A stretch of DNA of 64,000 nt from Psychromonas sp. L1A2 (GTDB lineage: Bacteria; Pseudomonadota; Gammaproteobacteria; Enterobacterales; Psychromonadaceae), in assembly GCF_009828855.1 (NCBI RefSeq), contig NZ_WUAG01000001.1, positions 1,984,001 through 2,048,000 of the forward strand, read 5' to 3'. The translations under genes and the position numbers were made by a program. Of the stretch, positions 17,403 to 27,520 are shown one piece after another. How positions within the stretch are numbered: position 1 is the first letter of the stretch; each line of letters opens with the position of its first letter. The notes beneath the pieces were generated by a model. That model did no database searches. It saw only the letters and a list, made by a program, of their open reading frames with translations, and was not told where the DNA came from.

Positions 17403-17739
17403 TTTATGATTTCCTTTGATAAATAATTATTTACAAATGAGTTTTACTGACAGCTACTAGGCATGCATAGTGATTATTCGTCACGCTATTTTCACCATCA
17501 ATTTAAATAATGCATGCACTTCGCAATAGTTAATTGATGCTGACACAGGGGATGATTGTGTACGTGGTTCTCACGAATATTTGCTAGAGCAATATTTTTA
17601 ATATGAATTGAATGCCTAGCATGTCGTAAATTATGGGAATGTTGTATTGGTATAGAGACATCAACTTAGTTATTCGTCATGGTGTTCAGCTTTTGTATAA
17701 CCCAGAGCAACATGGCTACTGGGTTATACTTTTGCTAAA
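17403..17739. other. Promoter region of the ornithine-cyclodeaminase-family gene
   Basis: Carries the dctM terminator. GGCATGCATAG (~17460) and AATGCATGCAC (~17507) form two GCATGC-centred palindromes about 48 bp apart that could be an operator; not assigned. Confidence 0.4.
17697..17727 (-). terminator. Terminator of the TRAP operon
   Basis: Perfect 9-bp stem ATAACCCAG / CTGGGTTAT with a 13-nt loop, 13 bases after the dctM stop. Confidence 0.7.
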
Positions 17740-19065
17740 TTACCAGTCTTTAGCGCCAAGAATACGCGGTAACCAGAGTGCTGTTTCTGGAAAAGCGAGT
17801 ATGACAAATAGAACAACCAGTTGAATACAGATAAAAGGAACGACACCCGCGTACATGTGTTTTAGCGTTATACTCGGCGGTGAAATAGCTCTTAAATAGA
17901 AGATTGACGGGGCGAGTGGCGGCGTTAGGTAGCTGGTTTGTAATACCACTAAGAACGCAACACAGAACCAAATGTCGTCAAAACCTAACAAACGGACAAT
18001 TGGAATGGCAACTGGAATAATGATCAGCACAACCGACATCATATCCAGTAAAAAACCTGCAATAAAGGCAATGAAAAGAATCAAGCCAAGGACGGTAGTT
18101 GGACTGAAACCAGACCCTGTTAGCAGTGATTGCACGGTTTGCATGCCACCTGTCGCAAAGAAGATACCTGCAAACATGTTACCAGCCATTACGATCAGTA
18201 AAATCATTGCTGTGATATTTACGGTGCTCAGCATCGATTCCCAAAGGACCTTTAATTTGCAGCTTCTATAACAAACAGACAAAATAACAGCGCCTAATGC
18301 ACCACAAGCTGATGCTTCAGTTGGTGTTGCCAGCCCCAGTAAAATAGTACCGAGAACCGTAAAGATCAGAGCAGCTGCGGGAATGATTGCTGTAACGGTG
18401 ACTTTCAATCTTTCAGCCAATGAGACGCCGGGTTCATTATCTATTTCTCTTGGTGCCATGTTGGGTTTAAAATACGCGATGGCAATGACATAGATAATAA
18501 ATAAAGCAGCCATTAATAGGCCAGGTATAAGCAAACCATTAAATAACTGACCCACTGATATTCCTGCAACTGGCCCTAGCACAATGACGGTAATAGAAGG
18601 CGGAATAGCAGTACCTAACGAACCACTTGCGCAAATGACCCCTGATAGTAAGCGTTTATCATATTGGTGTTTCAGCATGACAGGAATAGTCAGTAGACCA
18701 ATAACCGCTTCGGTTGCACCGACAACACCACTTGACGCTGCAAATATAGCACCAAGGATAATAGTCCCTACACCAATTCCACCCGGAAGACGCTTTGTCC
18801 ATAAATGTATAGCGTGAAACAGTCGCTCTGCTATGCCAGATTTTTCTAACATAGCCCCCATAAATATAAATAACGGAACCGCAGCCAATATAGAGTTGGA
18901 TGCAGTTTCTTCAATTTTTGTTAGTAGTTGATAGGCTGTTACGTCACCAAACATTATTAAGCCGAAAATAGCGGCTGTTAGAAGCATTGCAAAAGCAATC
19001 TGAACACCTGCAAAGATAAATAAGATAAGTACAGGAAACATTAAAATAGGTAGAAACTCATTCAT
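17740..19065 (-). CDS. dctM: TRAP transporter large permease subunit (DctM family)
   Basis: 441 residues, about twelve membrane segments. Family landmarks include IFMGAMLEKSGIAERLF, GGIGVGTIILGAIFAASSGV, GLATPTEASACGALGA and QTSYLTPPLAPSIFYL. It couples sodium movement to uptake of an organic acid delivered by DctP. It overlaps dctQ by 4 bases, showing translational coupling. Confidence 0.95.
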   Translation of the reverse strand: MNEFLPILMFPVLILFIFAGVQIAFAMLLTAAIFGLIMFGDVTAYQLLTKIEETASNSILAAVPLFIFMGAMLEKSGIAERLFHAIHLWTKRLPGGIGVGTIILGAIFAASSGVVGATEAVIGLLTIPVMLKHQYDKRLLSGVICASGSLGTAIPPSITVIVLGPVAGISVGQLFNGLLIPGLLMAALFIIYVIAIAYFKPNMAPREIDNEPGVSLAERLKVTVTAIIPAAALIFTVLGTILLGLATPTEASACGALGAVILSVCYRSCKLKVLWESMLSTVNITAMILLIVMAGNMFAGIFFATGGMQTVQSLLTGSGFSPTTVLGLILFIAFIAGFLLDMMSVVLIIIPVAIPIVRLLGFDDIWFCVAFLVVLQTSYLTPPLAPSIFYLRAISPPSITLKHMYAGVVPFICIQLVVLFVILAFPETALWLPRILGAKDW

Positions 19066-19580
19066 ATTAAGTCATCCTCTTTTCCACTAGTCAGGGTGGA
19101 GATGGCTTTAATAAGCTCTGCAATCAGTTGCAGAACTAGCAATAAAAATCCTAAGAACCAAGTAAAGTAAATAGGCCAAACGATTGGATTCCATGCTGAG
19201 CGTCCAGAACGTTCACCACTTTCAAAAGCCTCATAAAAATAATAAGCCAGCTCCCATGTTAGCCACATGAGGATTGGCAACAACATGAAGTAAAATACCA
19301 TTCGAATAAACGCAACGACTCTGATTGGCATTTTCATGGTGAGTAAATCTACACTTACATGTTGCTTTAGGCGAAGCGCATTCGCCATTCCAAGTACGAA
19401 AAGAGTCCCCATTACCATATAGCTAATTTCAAATGCCCAAACAGTCGGCGAGCCTAAAACATGTCGGCTAAAAACTTCGATAATCAATGCAGCAACAAGC
19501 GGTAGTATTAATAGTGCTGCAATGCCACCAAAAAACCGTGTTGTCATTTCTATTATTTTTATTATCTTGATATGAATCAT
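19062..19580 (-). CDS. dctQ: TRAP transporter small permease subunit (DctQ family)
   Basis: About 172 residues with four membrane segments; the conserved block is VLGSPTVWAFEISYMVMGTL followed by RLKQHVSVDLL. It joins DctM in the membrane. ATG 19580 is preceded by TAGGA. An upstream in-frame GTG at 19643 lies inside the hairpin 19618-19650 and is rejected. A charged loop (ESGERSGRSAW) precedes the last segment. Confidence 0.93.
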   Translation of the reverse strand: MIHIKIIKIIEMTTRFFGGIAALLILPLVAALIIEVFSRHVLGSPTVWAFEISYMVMGTLFVLGMANALRLKQHVSVDLLTMKMPIRVVAFIRMVFYFMLLPILMWLTWELAYYFYEAFESGERSGRSAWNPIVWPIYFTWFLGFLLLVLQLIAELIKAISTLTSGKEDDLI

Positions 19581-19617
19581 GGTATTCCTAATGTGACTGA
19601 TCCGAATAGGTGAAAAA

Positions 19618-19650
19618 AAGGGAAGAGACCGTAATTCAGCCACTTCCCTT
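19618..19650 (-). terminator. Intercistronic terminator between dctP and dctQ
   Basis: Stem AAGGGAAG / CTTCCCTT followed on the minus strand by a run of T. It lies 5 bases after the dctP stop, before dctQ. It would let dctP be expressed above dctQM, as binding proteins usually are. Confidence 0.8.
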
Positions 19651-19655
19651 ATTTT

Positions 19656-20717
19656 TTATAGTTCTGATTCTCCAATTTTTAGGCGATACTCTGACCAGTT
19701 ATTCATATCTTCTTTAAACTTACGCTGAGAAGTCAGCACTTTTGCAAACCAAGGATTTTTTGCAGCGTTTTCGTCTTCCCATGCCATTGTTTCTTCAAGA
19801 ATTTTGGTGATAAAGCTAGGGTCTAAATTAACGATTTCGTTCTTACCATCTTTTAATTCTTGGTAAGCGGCTAAATCAGCGTATGAAGATGCAAGCCATG
19901 AATCGAATACAGAGAGTTTAGCTGAGCTGCGTAGCACGTTTTGCTCTTGCTCGTTTAAACTATCCCATTTGCGTTTGTTTACCTGACATTCAAGTACACC
20001 ACCAGATTGATGCACACCAGGAACCATTACGTATTTAGCAACTTCATGAAAACCAGTCGGCTTATTCAGTTCTGGGCTTCCCCATTCAGCAGCATCAATT
20101 ACGCCACGTTCAAGTGCACTATAAATTTCACTACCTGCCATAACAACCGTAGATGCTCCCAAGCGAGAGGCGATTTCAGCCCATGCACCTGACGTTCTTA
20201 GACGTAAACCTTGAAAATCTTCCAGCGTTTGCACTTTTTTACTTGAGTGAAGAAAAATTTCAGTACCTAAAACTGAACAAGGAAACGCGACAACTTTAGA
20301 TTTTTCTAAACGAAATTGTTCGTATAGTTCAAGACCGCCACCTTTATATATCCATAACATAAACTCTTCTGGTGTTAATCCACTTGAGTGTCCAGCGAGT
20401 AATGATGTCGTTGGATCTACGCCATAGTCATAGCTAATATAATTATGGCTTAACTGTGCGACTCCTGACTTTACCGTTTCAGTCACTTTTAATGCACTGC
20501 CTAAGGTGCCACCTGGAAATACTTTGATATTAAAGTCACCGTTACTCAGCATGTTCACGTGATTTGCAAAATTTTGAGCATCACGCTCTAACCAAGGACC
20601 GCCTGACCATGGTGTTGCCATGCGCCAATCTTTTTCAGCAGCACTAATGGAGGTACTAGTAGACATTACCGCAGTGGCGATTAATGACATTGTTAATAGT
20701 TTTTTAAGTGATTTCAT
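19656..20717 (-). CDS. dctP: TRAP transporter substrate-binding protein (DctP family)
   Basis: About 353 residues with a signal peptide ending at ISAA before EKDWRMATPW. The core has the family's GLRLRTSG (the ligand-carboxylate Arg) and VIDAAEWGSPELN (the tryptophan-containing motif seen in the 2-oxoacid-binding subgroup). Ligand is not determined; an organic or amino-acid-derived carboxylate is likely given the downstream enzyme. Of two ATGs, the second (20717) has AAGGA at 6-nt spacing, while the first abuts it. First gene of the dctPQM operon. Confidence 0.93.
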   Translation of the reverse strand: MKSLKKLLTMSLIATAVMSTSTSISAAEKDWRMATPWSGGPWLERDAQNFANHVNMLSNGDFNIKVFPGGTLGSALKVTETVKSGVAQLSHNYISYDYGVDPTTSLLAGHSSGLTPEEFMLWIYKGGGLELYEQFRLEKSKVVAFPCSVLGTEIFLHSSKKVQTLEDFQGLRLRTSGAWAEIASRLGASTVVMAGSEIYSALERGVIDAAEWGSPELNKPTGFHEVAKYVMVPGVHQSGGVLECQVNKRKWDSLNEQEQNVLRSSAKLSVFDSWLASSYADLAAYQELKDGKNEIVNLDPSFITKILEETMAWEDENAAKNPWFAKVLTSQRKFKEDMNNWSEYRLKIGESEL

Positions 20718-21374
20718 GTTCATTCCTTTGTTTCCAGTTAGTTCAGTGATTTATTAAAGTTAGAGCAGAGTTATTGGCTGATAATTAAGAACATCATTAA
20801 GAATTTCACTTCTCTAATATTCAGTCAAATTGGTGGTGGATAAGTAGAATAAGTCTCATTTTTCGTTTGATCTAAGCATTATCAAAACTCCATTATTAAT
20901 GTTGGAGAGTGTTAACAATTTGCTATTGTTTTTTTAATTTTCTGTTGTAAGTTTTTTCATATTTATTTTGTTAAAGCAAATTTGGAGCCAACACAAAGAC
21001 GAGCTCACAAAATTAAAAACAACGCTATTTAAATTAACAACTTATGAGGAAATATCATTATTAATGGCAATATATTAAGAGTACAAAAAATAGCTTATTT
21101 GAGTGAAGATAAGGAGCATTAAAAGTGCAGCTAGCACCACGATGATCCATTTATGAACATCTTCATGTATTTGATAAAAAGGAGAATAATTGATATTGAT
21201 TGATTATTACCGCTCAGCATTGCCATCACTTCATTATCTATGTTAACAACTTGCTAATAATTTATTTCTGAAGTCACATTATCACTAAACCTGTTATTAG
21301 AACCGATAGATTAGTTGATAGCTGTCGCAAAATAGCATCATTAGCATCATTAGCATCACAAAATAAGCTACAAA
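20718..21374. other. Intergenic region between TRAP and ABC operons
   Basis: No gene seen; it holds the dctP promoter region. Near 21331-21360 the 9-base word AGCATCATT is repeated about three times. No clear terminator for the ABC ATPase gene was found. Confidence 0.45.
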
Positions 21375-23108
21375 CTAATTAATTGCGACTTGATGGTTAC
21401 CATTGAAAATTTGATAACGAACTAACTCTTCTTTTGCATTACTCAAATAAATAGGATTCACTAATTCATGAATATCTAGCAATGACTTAAAATCACGTCT
21501 ACTATTCAATTTAGCGATAGGCACCGCCTGCATGAGCCTTTGTGTATAGCTATGTCGAGGGTTCTGAACAACTTGTTCAGTGGGCCCCATTTCAACTATT
21601 TTACCACAATCCATTACTGCTACTCGATGGCATATTTGTTCAATAACAGCCATATCATGTGAAATAAATAGATAACTAATACCTAGTGTTTTTTGCAAAT
21701 CATGTAATAACGTTAAAATTTGTGCCTGAACTGTTACGTCTAAAGCCGATACAGACTCATCTGCGATGATTATTTTAGGTGCTGATGCAATTGCTCTAGC
21801 AATAGAAATACGTTGGCGTTGACCGCCAGAAAATTGATGGGGATATCTGTCTAAAGCACTGTCATCTAAACCAACTTGAATTAATAACTCTGACACACGC
21901 TGCCTTACTTTATGTTTTGTTACTATTTTATGTAGTAATAATGGCTCAGCAATTAAATCAACGATTCGTTTTCTTGAATTTAATGAAGCATATGGGTCTT
22001 GAAAAATCATTTGTATATCTTTACGTTTATTCCTTAATGTTGCGCCCAATAAACCATTCATTTCTGATTGTTCTAATTTAACACTTCCTTCAAAATCAAT
22101 TAAGTTCATGATTGCTTTGCCGGTTGTTGATTTTCCACACCCACTTTCCCCCACAAGTCCCAATGTTTCACCTGGCATGATGTTAAAATTAATATTACTA
22201 ACCGCCCTTACTTCATAATTTATTCGGCTTAAGAAAGATTTTTTTACAGGAAATCTAACTGACAAATCCTTTACTTCTAATAATGGTTCTTGATGTTCTA
22301 TTTGTTTTAAATGTTGGGCTTCCCCTAATTTAGGCACTGAGTTCAATAATTTTTGTGTATATTTTGAATCGGGTGAAGAAAAAACCTTAGTTAAACTACC
22401 CGTTTCTTCAACAATACCTCTATTCATGACAATGACATCATCTGCCATTTCAGCTACCACTCCCATATCATGGGTAATCATCAGCAAACCAGTATTAAAA
22501 TCTTGCTGTAACTCCCTTAATAACGTTAAAATTTGGGCCTGAATTGTTACATCTAACGCAGTTGTTGGTTCGTCAGCAATTAGGATTTTCGGATTACAAG
22601 ATAAAGCGATGGCTATCATCACTCTTTGCCTCATTCCTCCTGATATTTCATGTGGATATTGATTGAACCTTTTAGCTGCTTGTGGAATTTTTACAGCATC
22701 AAATATTTGTAACGCTTTATGTTTCGCTTCTGAAAATGAGCAGATTTGATTTGATCTTATCGCTTCTATCAATTGATAGCCATTTGTCATTAAAGGATTC
22801 AATGATGTCATTGGCTCTTGAAATATCATGGCAATATCTTGACCACGAATTTTTTGCATCTGTTTCTCTGAACATTTAAGTAGGTCTTTATTATTAAAGT
22901 TAATTGATCCTTTAGATACATTAACCGCTTTCGGTAAAAGCCCCATAATGGCTAAACTTGATAATGATTTACCACTGCCTGATTCACCCGCAATACATAG
23001 GGTTTTGCCTTTTTCCAGAGTAAAATTTAAATCTGTTACGATTTCAATATATTTATCTTTTTTACCTACACCAATATGTAAGCCGTCGACTGATAATAAT
23101 TTATCCAT
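21375..23108 (-). CDS. ABC transporter ATP-binding protein with two fused ATPase domains (DppD-DppF / GsiA type)
   Basis: 577 residues with two complete nucleotide-binding domains. The first has Walker [10 protein letters not shown], signature ISGGMRQRV and Walker [13 protein letters not shown]. The second has [20 protein letters not shown] and [12 protein letters not shown]. Each ends in the oligopeptide-type C-terminal region ([13 protein letters not shown]). It powers the permeases encoded upstream. I take ATG 23108: the longer frame's ATG at 23138 is inside the hairpin 23131-23155. Last gene of the operon. Confidence 0.94.
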   Translation of the reverse strand: MDKLLSVDGLHIGVGKKDKYIEIVTDLNFTLEKGKTLCIAGESGSGKSLSSLAIMGLLPKAVNVSKGSINFNNKDLLKCSEKQMQKIRGQDIAMIFQEPMTSLNPLMTNGYQLIEAIRSNQICSFSEAKHKALQIFDAVKIPQAAKRFNQYPHEISGGMRQRVMIAIALSCNPKILIADEPTTALDVTIQAQILTLLRELQQDFNTGLLMITHDMGVVAEMADDVIVMNRGIVEETGSLTKVFSSPDSKYTQKLLNSVPKLGEAQHLKQIEHQEPLLEVKDLSVRFPVKKSFLSRINYEVRAVSNINFNIMPGETLGLVGESGCGKSTTGKAIMNLIDFEGSVKLEQSEMNGLLGATLRNKRKDIQMIFQDPYASLNSRKRIVDLIAEPLLLHKIVTKHKVRQRVSELLIQVGLDDSALDRYPHQFSGGQRQRISIARAIASAPKIIIADESVSALDVTVQAQILTLLHDLQKTLGISYLFISHDMAVIEQICHRVAVMDCGKIVEMGPTEQVVQNPRHSYTQRLMQAVPIAKLNSRRDFKSLLDIHELVNPIYLSNAKEELVRYQIFNGNHQVAIN

Positions 23109-23130
23109 AAATATTGTTATCCCATTAAAA

Positions 23131-23155
23131 AAGCGCATTGAAAAACAATGCGCTT
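23131..23155 (-). terminator. Intercistronic terminator before the ABC ATPase gene
   Basis: Perfect 10-bp stem AAGCGCATTG / CAATGCGCTT with a 5-base loop and a T-tract on the minus strand, 6 bases after the formamidase stop. It should reduce ATPase expression relative to upstream genes. Confidence 0.8.
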
Positions 23156-23161
23156 ATTTCT

Positions 23162-24115
23162 TTACTCAAAGACAATATTAGGAAAATAGAAGCTGACAAC
23201 CCAATTAGGTGCGTCTACTATTTCACTGATACGTAAATCTCCACAAACAGAGCACAACATATATGCTTGTTCTGGAGGCATATTATGCTGATGACTTAAC
23301 AAATCGACCATTTGCATTAGAGCATTACGCGCCCCTTCGAACATATCAGTCCCTATACCCGTTGTTACTTGGTATCCTTTACCATCAAGATGCCTAGTAA
23401 CTGGACCTGGCGTGGTAAAGAAAGGTGATGTTATTGATTTGTTATTGACGACATCAAATTCCAATACGACATCCATTGGGCTTTCAATCGCAGTGCCACA
23501 GACTTCACCATCGCCTTGAGCTGCATGAGTATCCCCGACTGAAAACAAAGCACCCTCCACTTCTATCGGTAAATATAGCGTTGTTCCTGCACTTAAATCT
23601 CTAATATCAAGATTACCACCTACACGCCTAGGCGGTACAACTGAGTGTAAGCCTAATTCGGCTGGTGCAACTCCCATTGTTCCAGCAAAAGGTTTAAGTG
23701 GCACATTAGCAAATTTACCAAAAGCACTGGTTGTAGGTTTATTTGCATCGTAGTCCCAAATATTTAATACAGGCTCTTTAAATTGATCTGACAGTAAACC
23801 AAACCCCGGTATATTAGCAGTCCAACCAAATCCACTTGCTTTAAACTCGTGCACGGTGACTTTTAATAAATCTCCAGGTTTAGCCCCATCTACATAAATG
23901 GGGCCTGTAACAGGGTTTATAAGACTAAAATCTAAATCAGTAAGATCTGATAAATTTGAGTGCTTATTTAACTGCCCTCCTGAGCTATCTAAACATTGGA
24001 ACTCCAATGTCGTACCAGGTTTTATTCTGTGCACAGGCTCAATACTATTATCCCAACCAAAGTGATGGTTCTCACTATGGATTGTTCTTATTAAATCATT
24101 ACATTTATTGCACAT
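23162..24115 (-). CDS. Acetamidase/formamidase family amide hydrolase
   Basis: 317 residues, full length for the FmdA/AmdA family. The conserved block is GDTHAAQGDGEVCGTAIESP, with YVDGAKPGDLLKV and the C-terminal Cys pair LCSVCGDLRISE. It hydrolyses small amides such as formamide or acetamide to ammonia and the acid. It overlaps the binding-protein gene by 11 bases, so transport and hydrolysis are coupled. The operon is headed by AmiC/AmiR-like genes, which fits induction by a short amide. Confidence 0.93.
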   Translation of the reverse strand: MCNKCNDLIRTIHSENHHFGWDNSIEPVHRIKPGTTLEFQCLDSSGGQLNKHSNLSDLTDLDFSLINPVTGPIYVDGAKPGDLLKVTVHEFKASGFGWTANIPGFGLLSDQFKEPVLNIWDYDANKPTTSAFGKFANVPLKPFAGTMGVAPAELGLHSVVPPRRVGGNLDIRDLSAGTTLYLPIEVEGALFSVGDTHAAQGDGEVCGTAIESPMDVVLEFDVVNNKSITSPFFTTPGPVTRHLDGKGYQVTTGIGTDMFEGARNALMQMVDLLSHQHNMPPEQAYMLCSVCGDLRISEIVDAPNWVVSFYFPNIVFE

Positions 24116-25721
24116 CTTTCACCCACACATGATCATAGTTAACAGGAACATGTACTGGATCTACGAAGATTGCATCTGCACCACCCAAACGTTGAGAACG
24201 GATTGTAAAACGGCGTTCATTAAATACAGGTACCCAAGGAGCATCAGCCATCACTTCTAAATATATTTCTTCCCAAAGTTTAGTACGCTTATCTTGGTCT
24301 TCTGGCTTCGCCATAGAATCAGCTAAATTTGCTTTCTTATCTAACTCTTCATTACAGTACCAAGACCAATTCCAACCGCCTTCTACTGCTCCAGCACAAC
24401 CTAATATTGGCGCATAAAAATTAGATGGATCTGGAAAATCAGCAATCCAAGCCATACCACCAGACCATATCATCGGTGCTTGGGTTTTATCCCCACCTGC
24501 TGCTATTACATTCGCTTGGGCTAGCGATTTAATTTCAACAGTGATGCCTATTTTAGATAAATCTTGTTGGATAGCTTGTGCTATACGAGGTTGAGGCTCT
24601 GTATTGGAAACATATAGTTGTGTAGTAAAACCATCACTAAGACCATTCTCTTTAAGTAGTGATTTTGCTTTATCTATATCAAATTCATAGCCTTTATACT
24701 CTTTTGAGTAACCAGGCATTGCAGGTGGTAAAGGCTGATTTGCAGGTACTGCTCGCCCATTAATAATTCGTACGATACGATCTTTATTAACTGCCATGTT
24801 AACGGCTTGACGTACAGCTAGTTTATTAAAAGGAGCAATTTCAACATTCATAGTGACATAACCAGTATGTAATTGATCTCCGACTACGATTGAATCTTTA
24901 TATTTAGGATCGTTTTTAAGCTGTAAAAATTTTGCAGGTGGGATCCCATCCCCTGCTAAATCAACATCTCCTTGTTCAAGTCGTAGTAAAGCAACGACAG
25001 GCTCTTGGCCAAACTCAAATTTAATATCATCCAAGTAAGGTAAACCATTTTTGTTATAGCTCGTATTACGTTTTAAGGATAGAGATTGTCCGGTTTTCCA
25101 TTCATCGAGGAAAAATGCACCTGTTCCAACAGGATGTTTACCGAAATCGAGCCCCCATTTAATAACTTCTTCTTTTGGAACAACGGATGAGAAATTTAAG
25201 GCAAGCACGTGTAAAAAGGTTGCATCTGGTTGTTTAAGGTTAAATTGAATTTCATGATCATTGATGACTTTAATACTATTAAGTGTTTTAACTTTGCCTT
25301 GGTTAAGTTCATCAAAACCATCAATTGAACCATAAAAACCCGCACCAGGACTTTGAGTTGTTGGCATGATTGTTCGTTCAATTGAATATTTAACATCAAC
25401 TGCGGTCATTTCTCTACCATTATGAAATTTAACACTAGGTTTTAATTTAAACGTATAAATTAGTCCATCATCAGAGATCGTATAGCTTTTAGCTAAATCA
25501 AGTTCTAATTCAGTAGTTCCTGGTTTGTAATCTAACAAACCATCAAAAATGCTTTTAATCATTGACCAATTTTGCCAATCGTAGCCAATGGCAGGATCTA
25601 AAGTTGAAACATCATCTTTATAGGTAACGATCATAGAGCCACCTTGTTTGATTTCTGCTGCTTGAACTGAACCTACGCTTAAACATAAAAACAACGTATT
25701 TAATAAGTGTGATTTTTTCAT
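24105..25721 (-). CDS. ABC transporter substrate-binding protein, family 5 (oligopeptide/dipeptide/nickel type)
   Basis: 538 residues with a signal peptide (cleavage after VQAA region). Family 5 landmarks are YDWQNWSMIKSIFDGLLDY, YTFKLKPSVKFHNGREMTAV, VGTGAFFLDEWKTGQSL and RQAVNMAVNKDRIV. Captures the substrate in the periplasm and delivers it to the permeases just upstream. Family members bind peptides, nickel-chelates or other small solutes; here an amide or amide-containing compound is inferred from the formamidase partner. Confidence 0.94.
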   Translation of the reverse strand: MKKSHLLNTLFLCLSVGSVQAAEIKQGGSMIVTYKDDVSTLDPAIGYDWQNWSMIKSIFDGLLDYKPGTTELELDLAKSYTISDDGLIYTFKLKPSVKFHNGREMTAVDVKYSIERTIMPTTQSPGAGFYGSIDGFDELNQGKVKTLNSIKVINDHEIQFNLKQPDATFLHVLALNFSSVVPKEEVIKWGLDFGKHPVGTGAFFLDEWKTGQSLSLKRNTSYNKNGLPYLDDIKFEFGQEPVVALLRLEQGDVDLAGDGIPPAKFLQLKNDPKYKDSIVVGDQLHTGYVTMNVEIAPFNKLAVRQAVNMAVNKDRIVRIINGRAVPANQPLPPAMPGYSKEYKGYEFDIDKAKSLLKENGLSDGFTTQLYVSNTEPQPRIAQAIQQDLSKIGITVEIKSLAQANVIAAGGDKTQAPMIWSGGMAWIADFPDPSNFYAPILGCAGAVEGGWNWSWYCNEELDKKANLADSMAKPEDQDKRTKLWEEIYLEVMADAPWVPVFNERRFTIRSQRLGGADAIFVDPVHVPVNYDHVWVKDVQ

Positions 25722-25743
25722 AGTTCTTCCTTGTTTTTTGAAT

Positions 25744-26670
25744 TTACATACTTTTAATATCGATTCTTGGGTCTATTAATGGTGCAATCAAATCAGCAAT
25801 TAAATTACCAATTACTATTGCAAACGCTGATACCAACGTTACTGCAACGATAATTGGCGTATCTACTCTCTGTATTGCTTGCCATGCTAATTGACCTATT
25901 CCTGGCCAGCCAAAAACTGACTCAACCACAACCAACCCTCCAACAAAAATCCCAATATCAATCCCTATCATTGATATGATAGGGAGCAATGAATTTGGAA
26001 TAATGTGACGAGTTATTACCTGAAAATTACTCAGGCCTTTTGCTCTAGCTGTACGAACAAAATCTTGATGTAACACTTCTATCATTGAAGAGCGAAACAT
26101 ACGTGAATACCAACCACATCCTAAAATGCCCAATGTGAAAGCAGGTAAAATAAGATTTTTAAATTCTCCATAACCACCGATTGGGAACCAAGCAAGTTTT
26201 ATGGAAAATATATAAAGAAATAACATGGCAGCTACAAACTGAGGAGCCGAAACACCGACAAATGATGAGATCATGACAGCTCGGTCAATAATAGTGTTTC
26301 GCTTAAGTGCAGCAACAATTCCTAGTGATAGGCCAATAACTAGCTCTATTAAAATTCCTGCTGCCATTAACTCCAGAGAAGCAGGTAAGCGCGCAGCGAT
26401 TAAAGTAGACACCTCAGTTTTTTGTAACCAAGACCTACCAAAATCCCCTTGTAATATATTGAGCAGGTATTGAAGGTATTGTTGGTAAAAAGGAAGGTCT
26501 AAACCTAACTGACTTCGTATATTAGCGACTGTCTCAGCTGTTGCACTTCTCCCAGCAATTTGTCTTGCAGGATCTGCGGGTATTAGATATAGCAATGCAT
26601 AAGTAATCATTGACACACCGATGAGAATAATAAATGCGTAAAAAATTCGTTTTATAAGAAACTTAATCAT
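25744..26670 (-). CDS. ABC transporter permease (DppB type)
   Basis: 308 residues, six membrane segments. N-terminal FLIKRIFYAFIILIGVSMIT and YLIPADPARQIAG are typical; the EAA loop reads VRTARAKGLSNFQVITRHII. Overlaps the DppC-type gene by 4 bases. The two permeases form the heterodimeric channel. Confidence 0.95.
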   Translation of the reverse strand: MIKFLIKRIFYAFIILIGVSMITYALLYLIPADPARQIAGRSATAETVANIRSQLGLDLPFYQQYLQYLLNILQGDFGRSWLQKTEVSTLIAARLPASLELMAAGILIELVIGLSLGIVAALKRNTIIDRAVMISSFVGVSAPQFVAAMLFLYIFSIKLAWFPIGGYGEFKNLILPAFTLGILGCGWYSRMFRSSMIEVLHQDFVRTARAKGLSNFQVITRHIIPNSLLPIISMIGIDIGIFVGGLVVVESVFGWPGIGQLAWQAIQRVDTPIIVAVTLVSAFAIVIGNLIADLIAPLIDPRIDIKSM

Positions 26671-27518
26671 GCGTCATCTCTCCCATTGAGTGTTGGATCT
26701 AATGCATCACGTAAAGCATCCCCAAGAATATTAAAACTCAAAGAAAGCAAAATAATCACTGAACCAGGAATAAACACTAGCCAAGGCGAAATAGTAAAAT
26801 AGGTTTGATTTTCAAAAATAATATTTCCCCAACTAGGTGTAGGAGGCTGAACACCTACACCTAAATATGAAAGCGTTGCTTCAAGTAATACTGTCGTTGA
26901 AATACCTAATGTGGCCCAAACTAAAATAGTAGGTAAAAGATGGGGAAGTATGTGGTAAAACAATATTTTAATAGGGGAAATACCAATTGATACTTCAGCC
27001 ATTACAAAGTCTTTAGCACTAATAGCTAATGTTTCAGAGTAAATGACACGTGCTATTTGTACCCAGTTCACCAATGCAATTACCATCGCTACAATCCAGA
27101 TGCTTGGAGTAAATATCGCAGCTAAAGCAATAGCTAATAATAAGGCTGGAAATGCCATTATTAAGTCAGTAAATCGCATTAATGCTGAGCCCACAAAACC
27201 TTTTACATATGCAGCAATTACCCCAACTAATACACCAATAAAAATGGCAACACTATTAGCAACTAACCCTATGACTAAAGAAGTTTGTGAACCATAAATA
27301 ATTCTAGATAAGAGGTCTCGACCTAGTAAATCAGTACCTAAAAGAAACCTTGAATTCGGCGGTAAAGGCGCCCCTTCAATAGTTAATCCATCAAAGAATT
27401 GCTCTGTTGGATCGAATGGGGCTAACAAAGGAGCAAATATTGCAGAACTAACAAGTACCATTACAACAATCAAAGCAAAAATGTTAGAAGGCCTATTACA
27501 AAGTAACTTTAAGAACAT
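26667..27518 (-). CDS. ABC transporter permease (DppC type)
   Basis: 283 residues. N-terminal LAPFDPTEQ and LGTDLLGRDLLSRIIYGSQ are the DppC signature; the EAA loop is seen around MAEVSIGISPIKILFYHIL; C-terminal LGVGVQPPTPSWGNIIFE. Starts 2 bases after the AmiR-like stop, so regulator and transporter genes are co-transcribed. Confidence 0.95.
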   Translation of the reverse strand: MFLKLLCNRPSNIFALIVVMVLVSSAIFAPLLAPFDPTEQFFDGLTIEGAPLPPNSRFLLGTDLLGRDLLSRIIYGSQTSLVIGLVANSVAIFIGVLVGVIAAYVKGFVGSALMRFTDLIMAFPALLLAIALAAIFTPSIWIVAMVIALVNWVQIARVIYSETLAISAKDFVMAEVSIGISPIKILFYHILPHLLPTILVWATLGISTTVLLEATLSYLGVGVQPPTPSWGNIIFENQTYFTISPWLVFIPGSVIILLSLSFNILGDALRDALDPTLNGRDDA

Positions 27519-27520
27519 TG

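Noticed and set aside
19581-19643. GTG start giving a 193-residue DctQ
   Set aside because: The GTG lies inside the intercistronic terminator hairpin; ATG 19580 has a proper ribosome site.
21331-21362. AGCATCATT tandem words as a functional iteron array
   Set aside because: Only about three short copies, distant from starts; chance or slippage is sufficient explanation.
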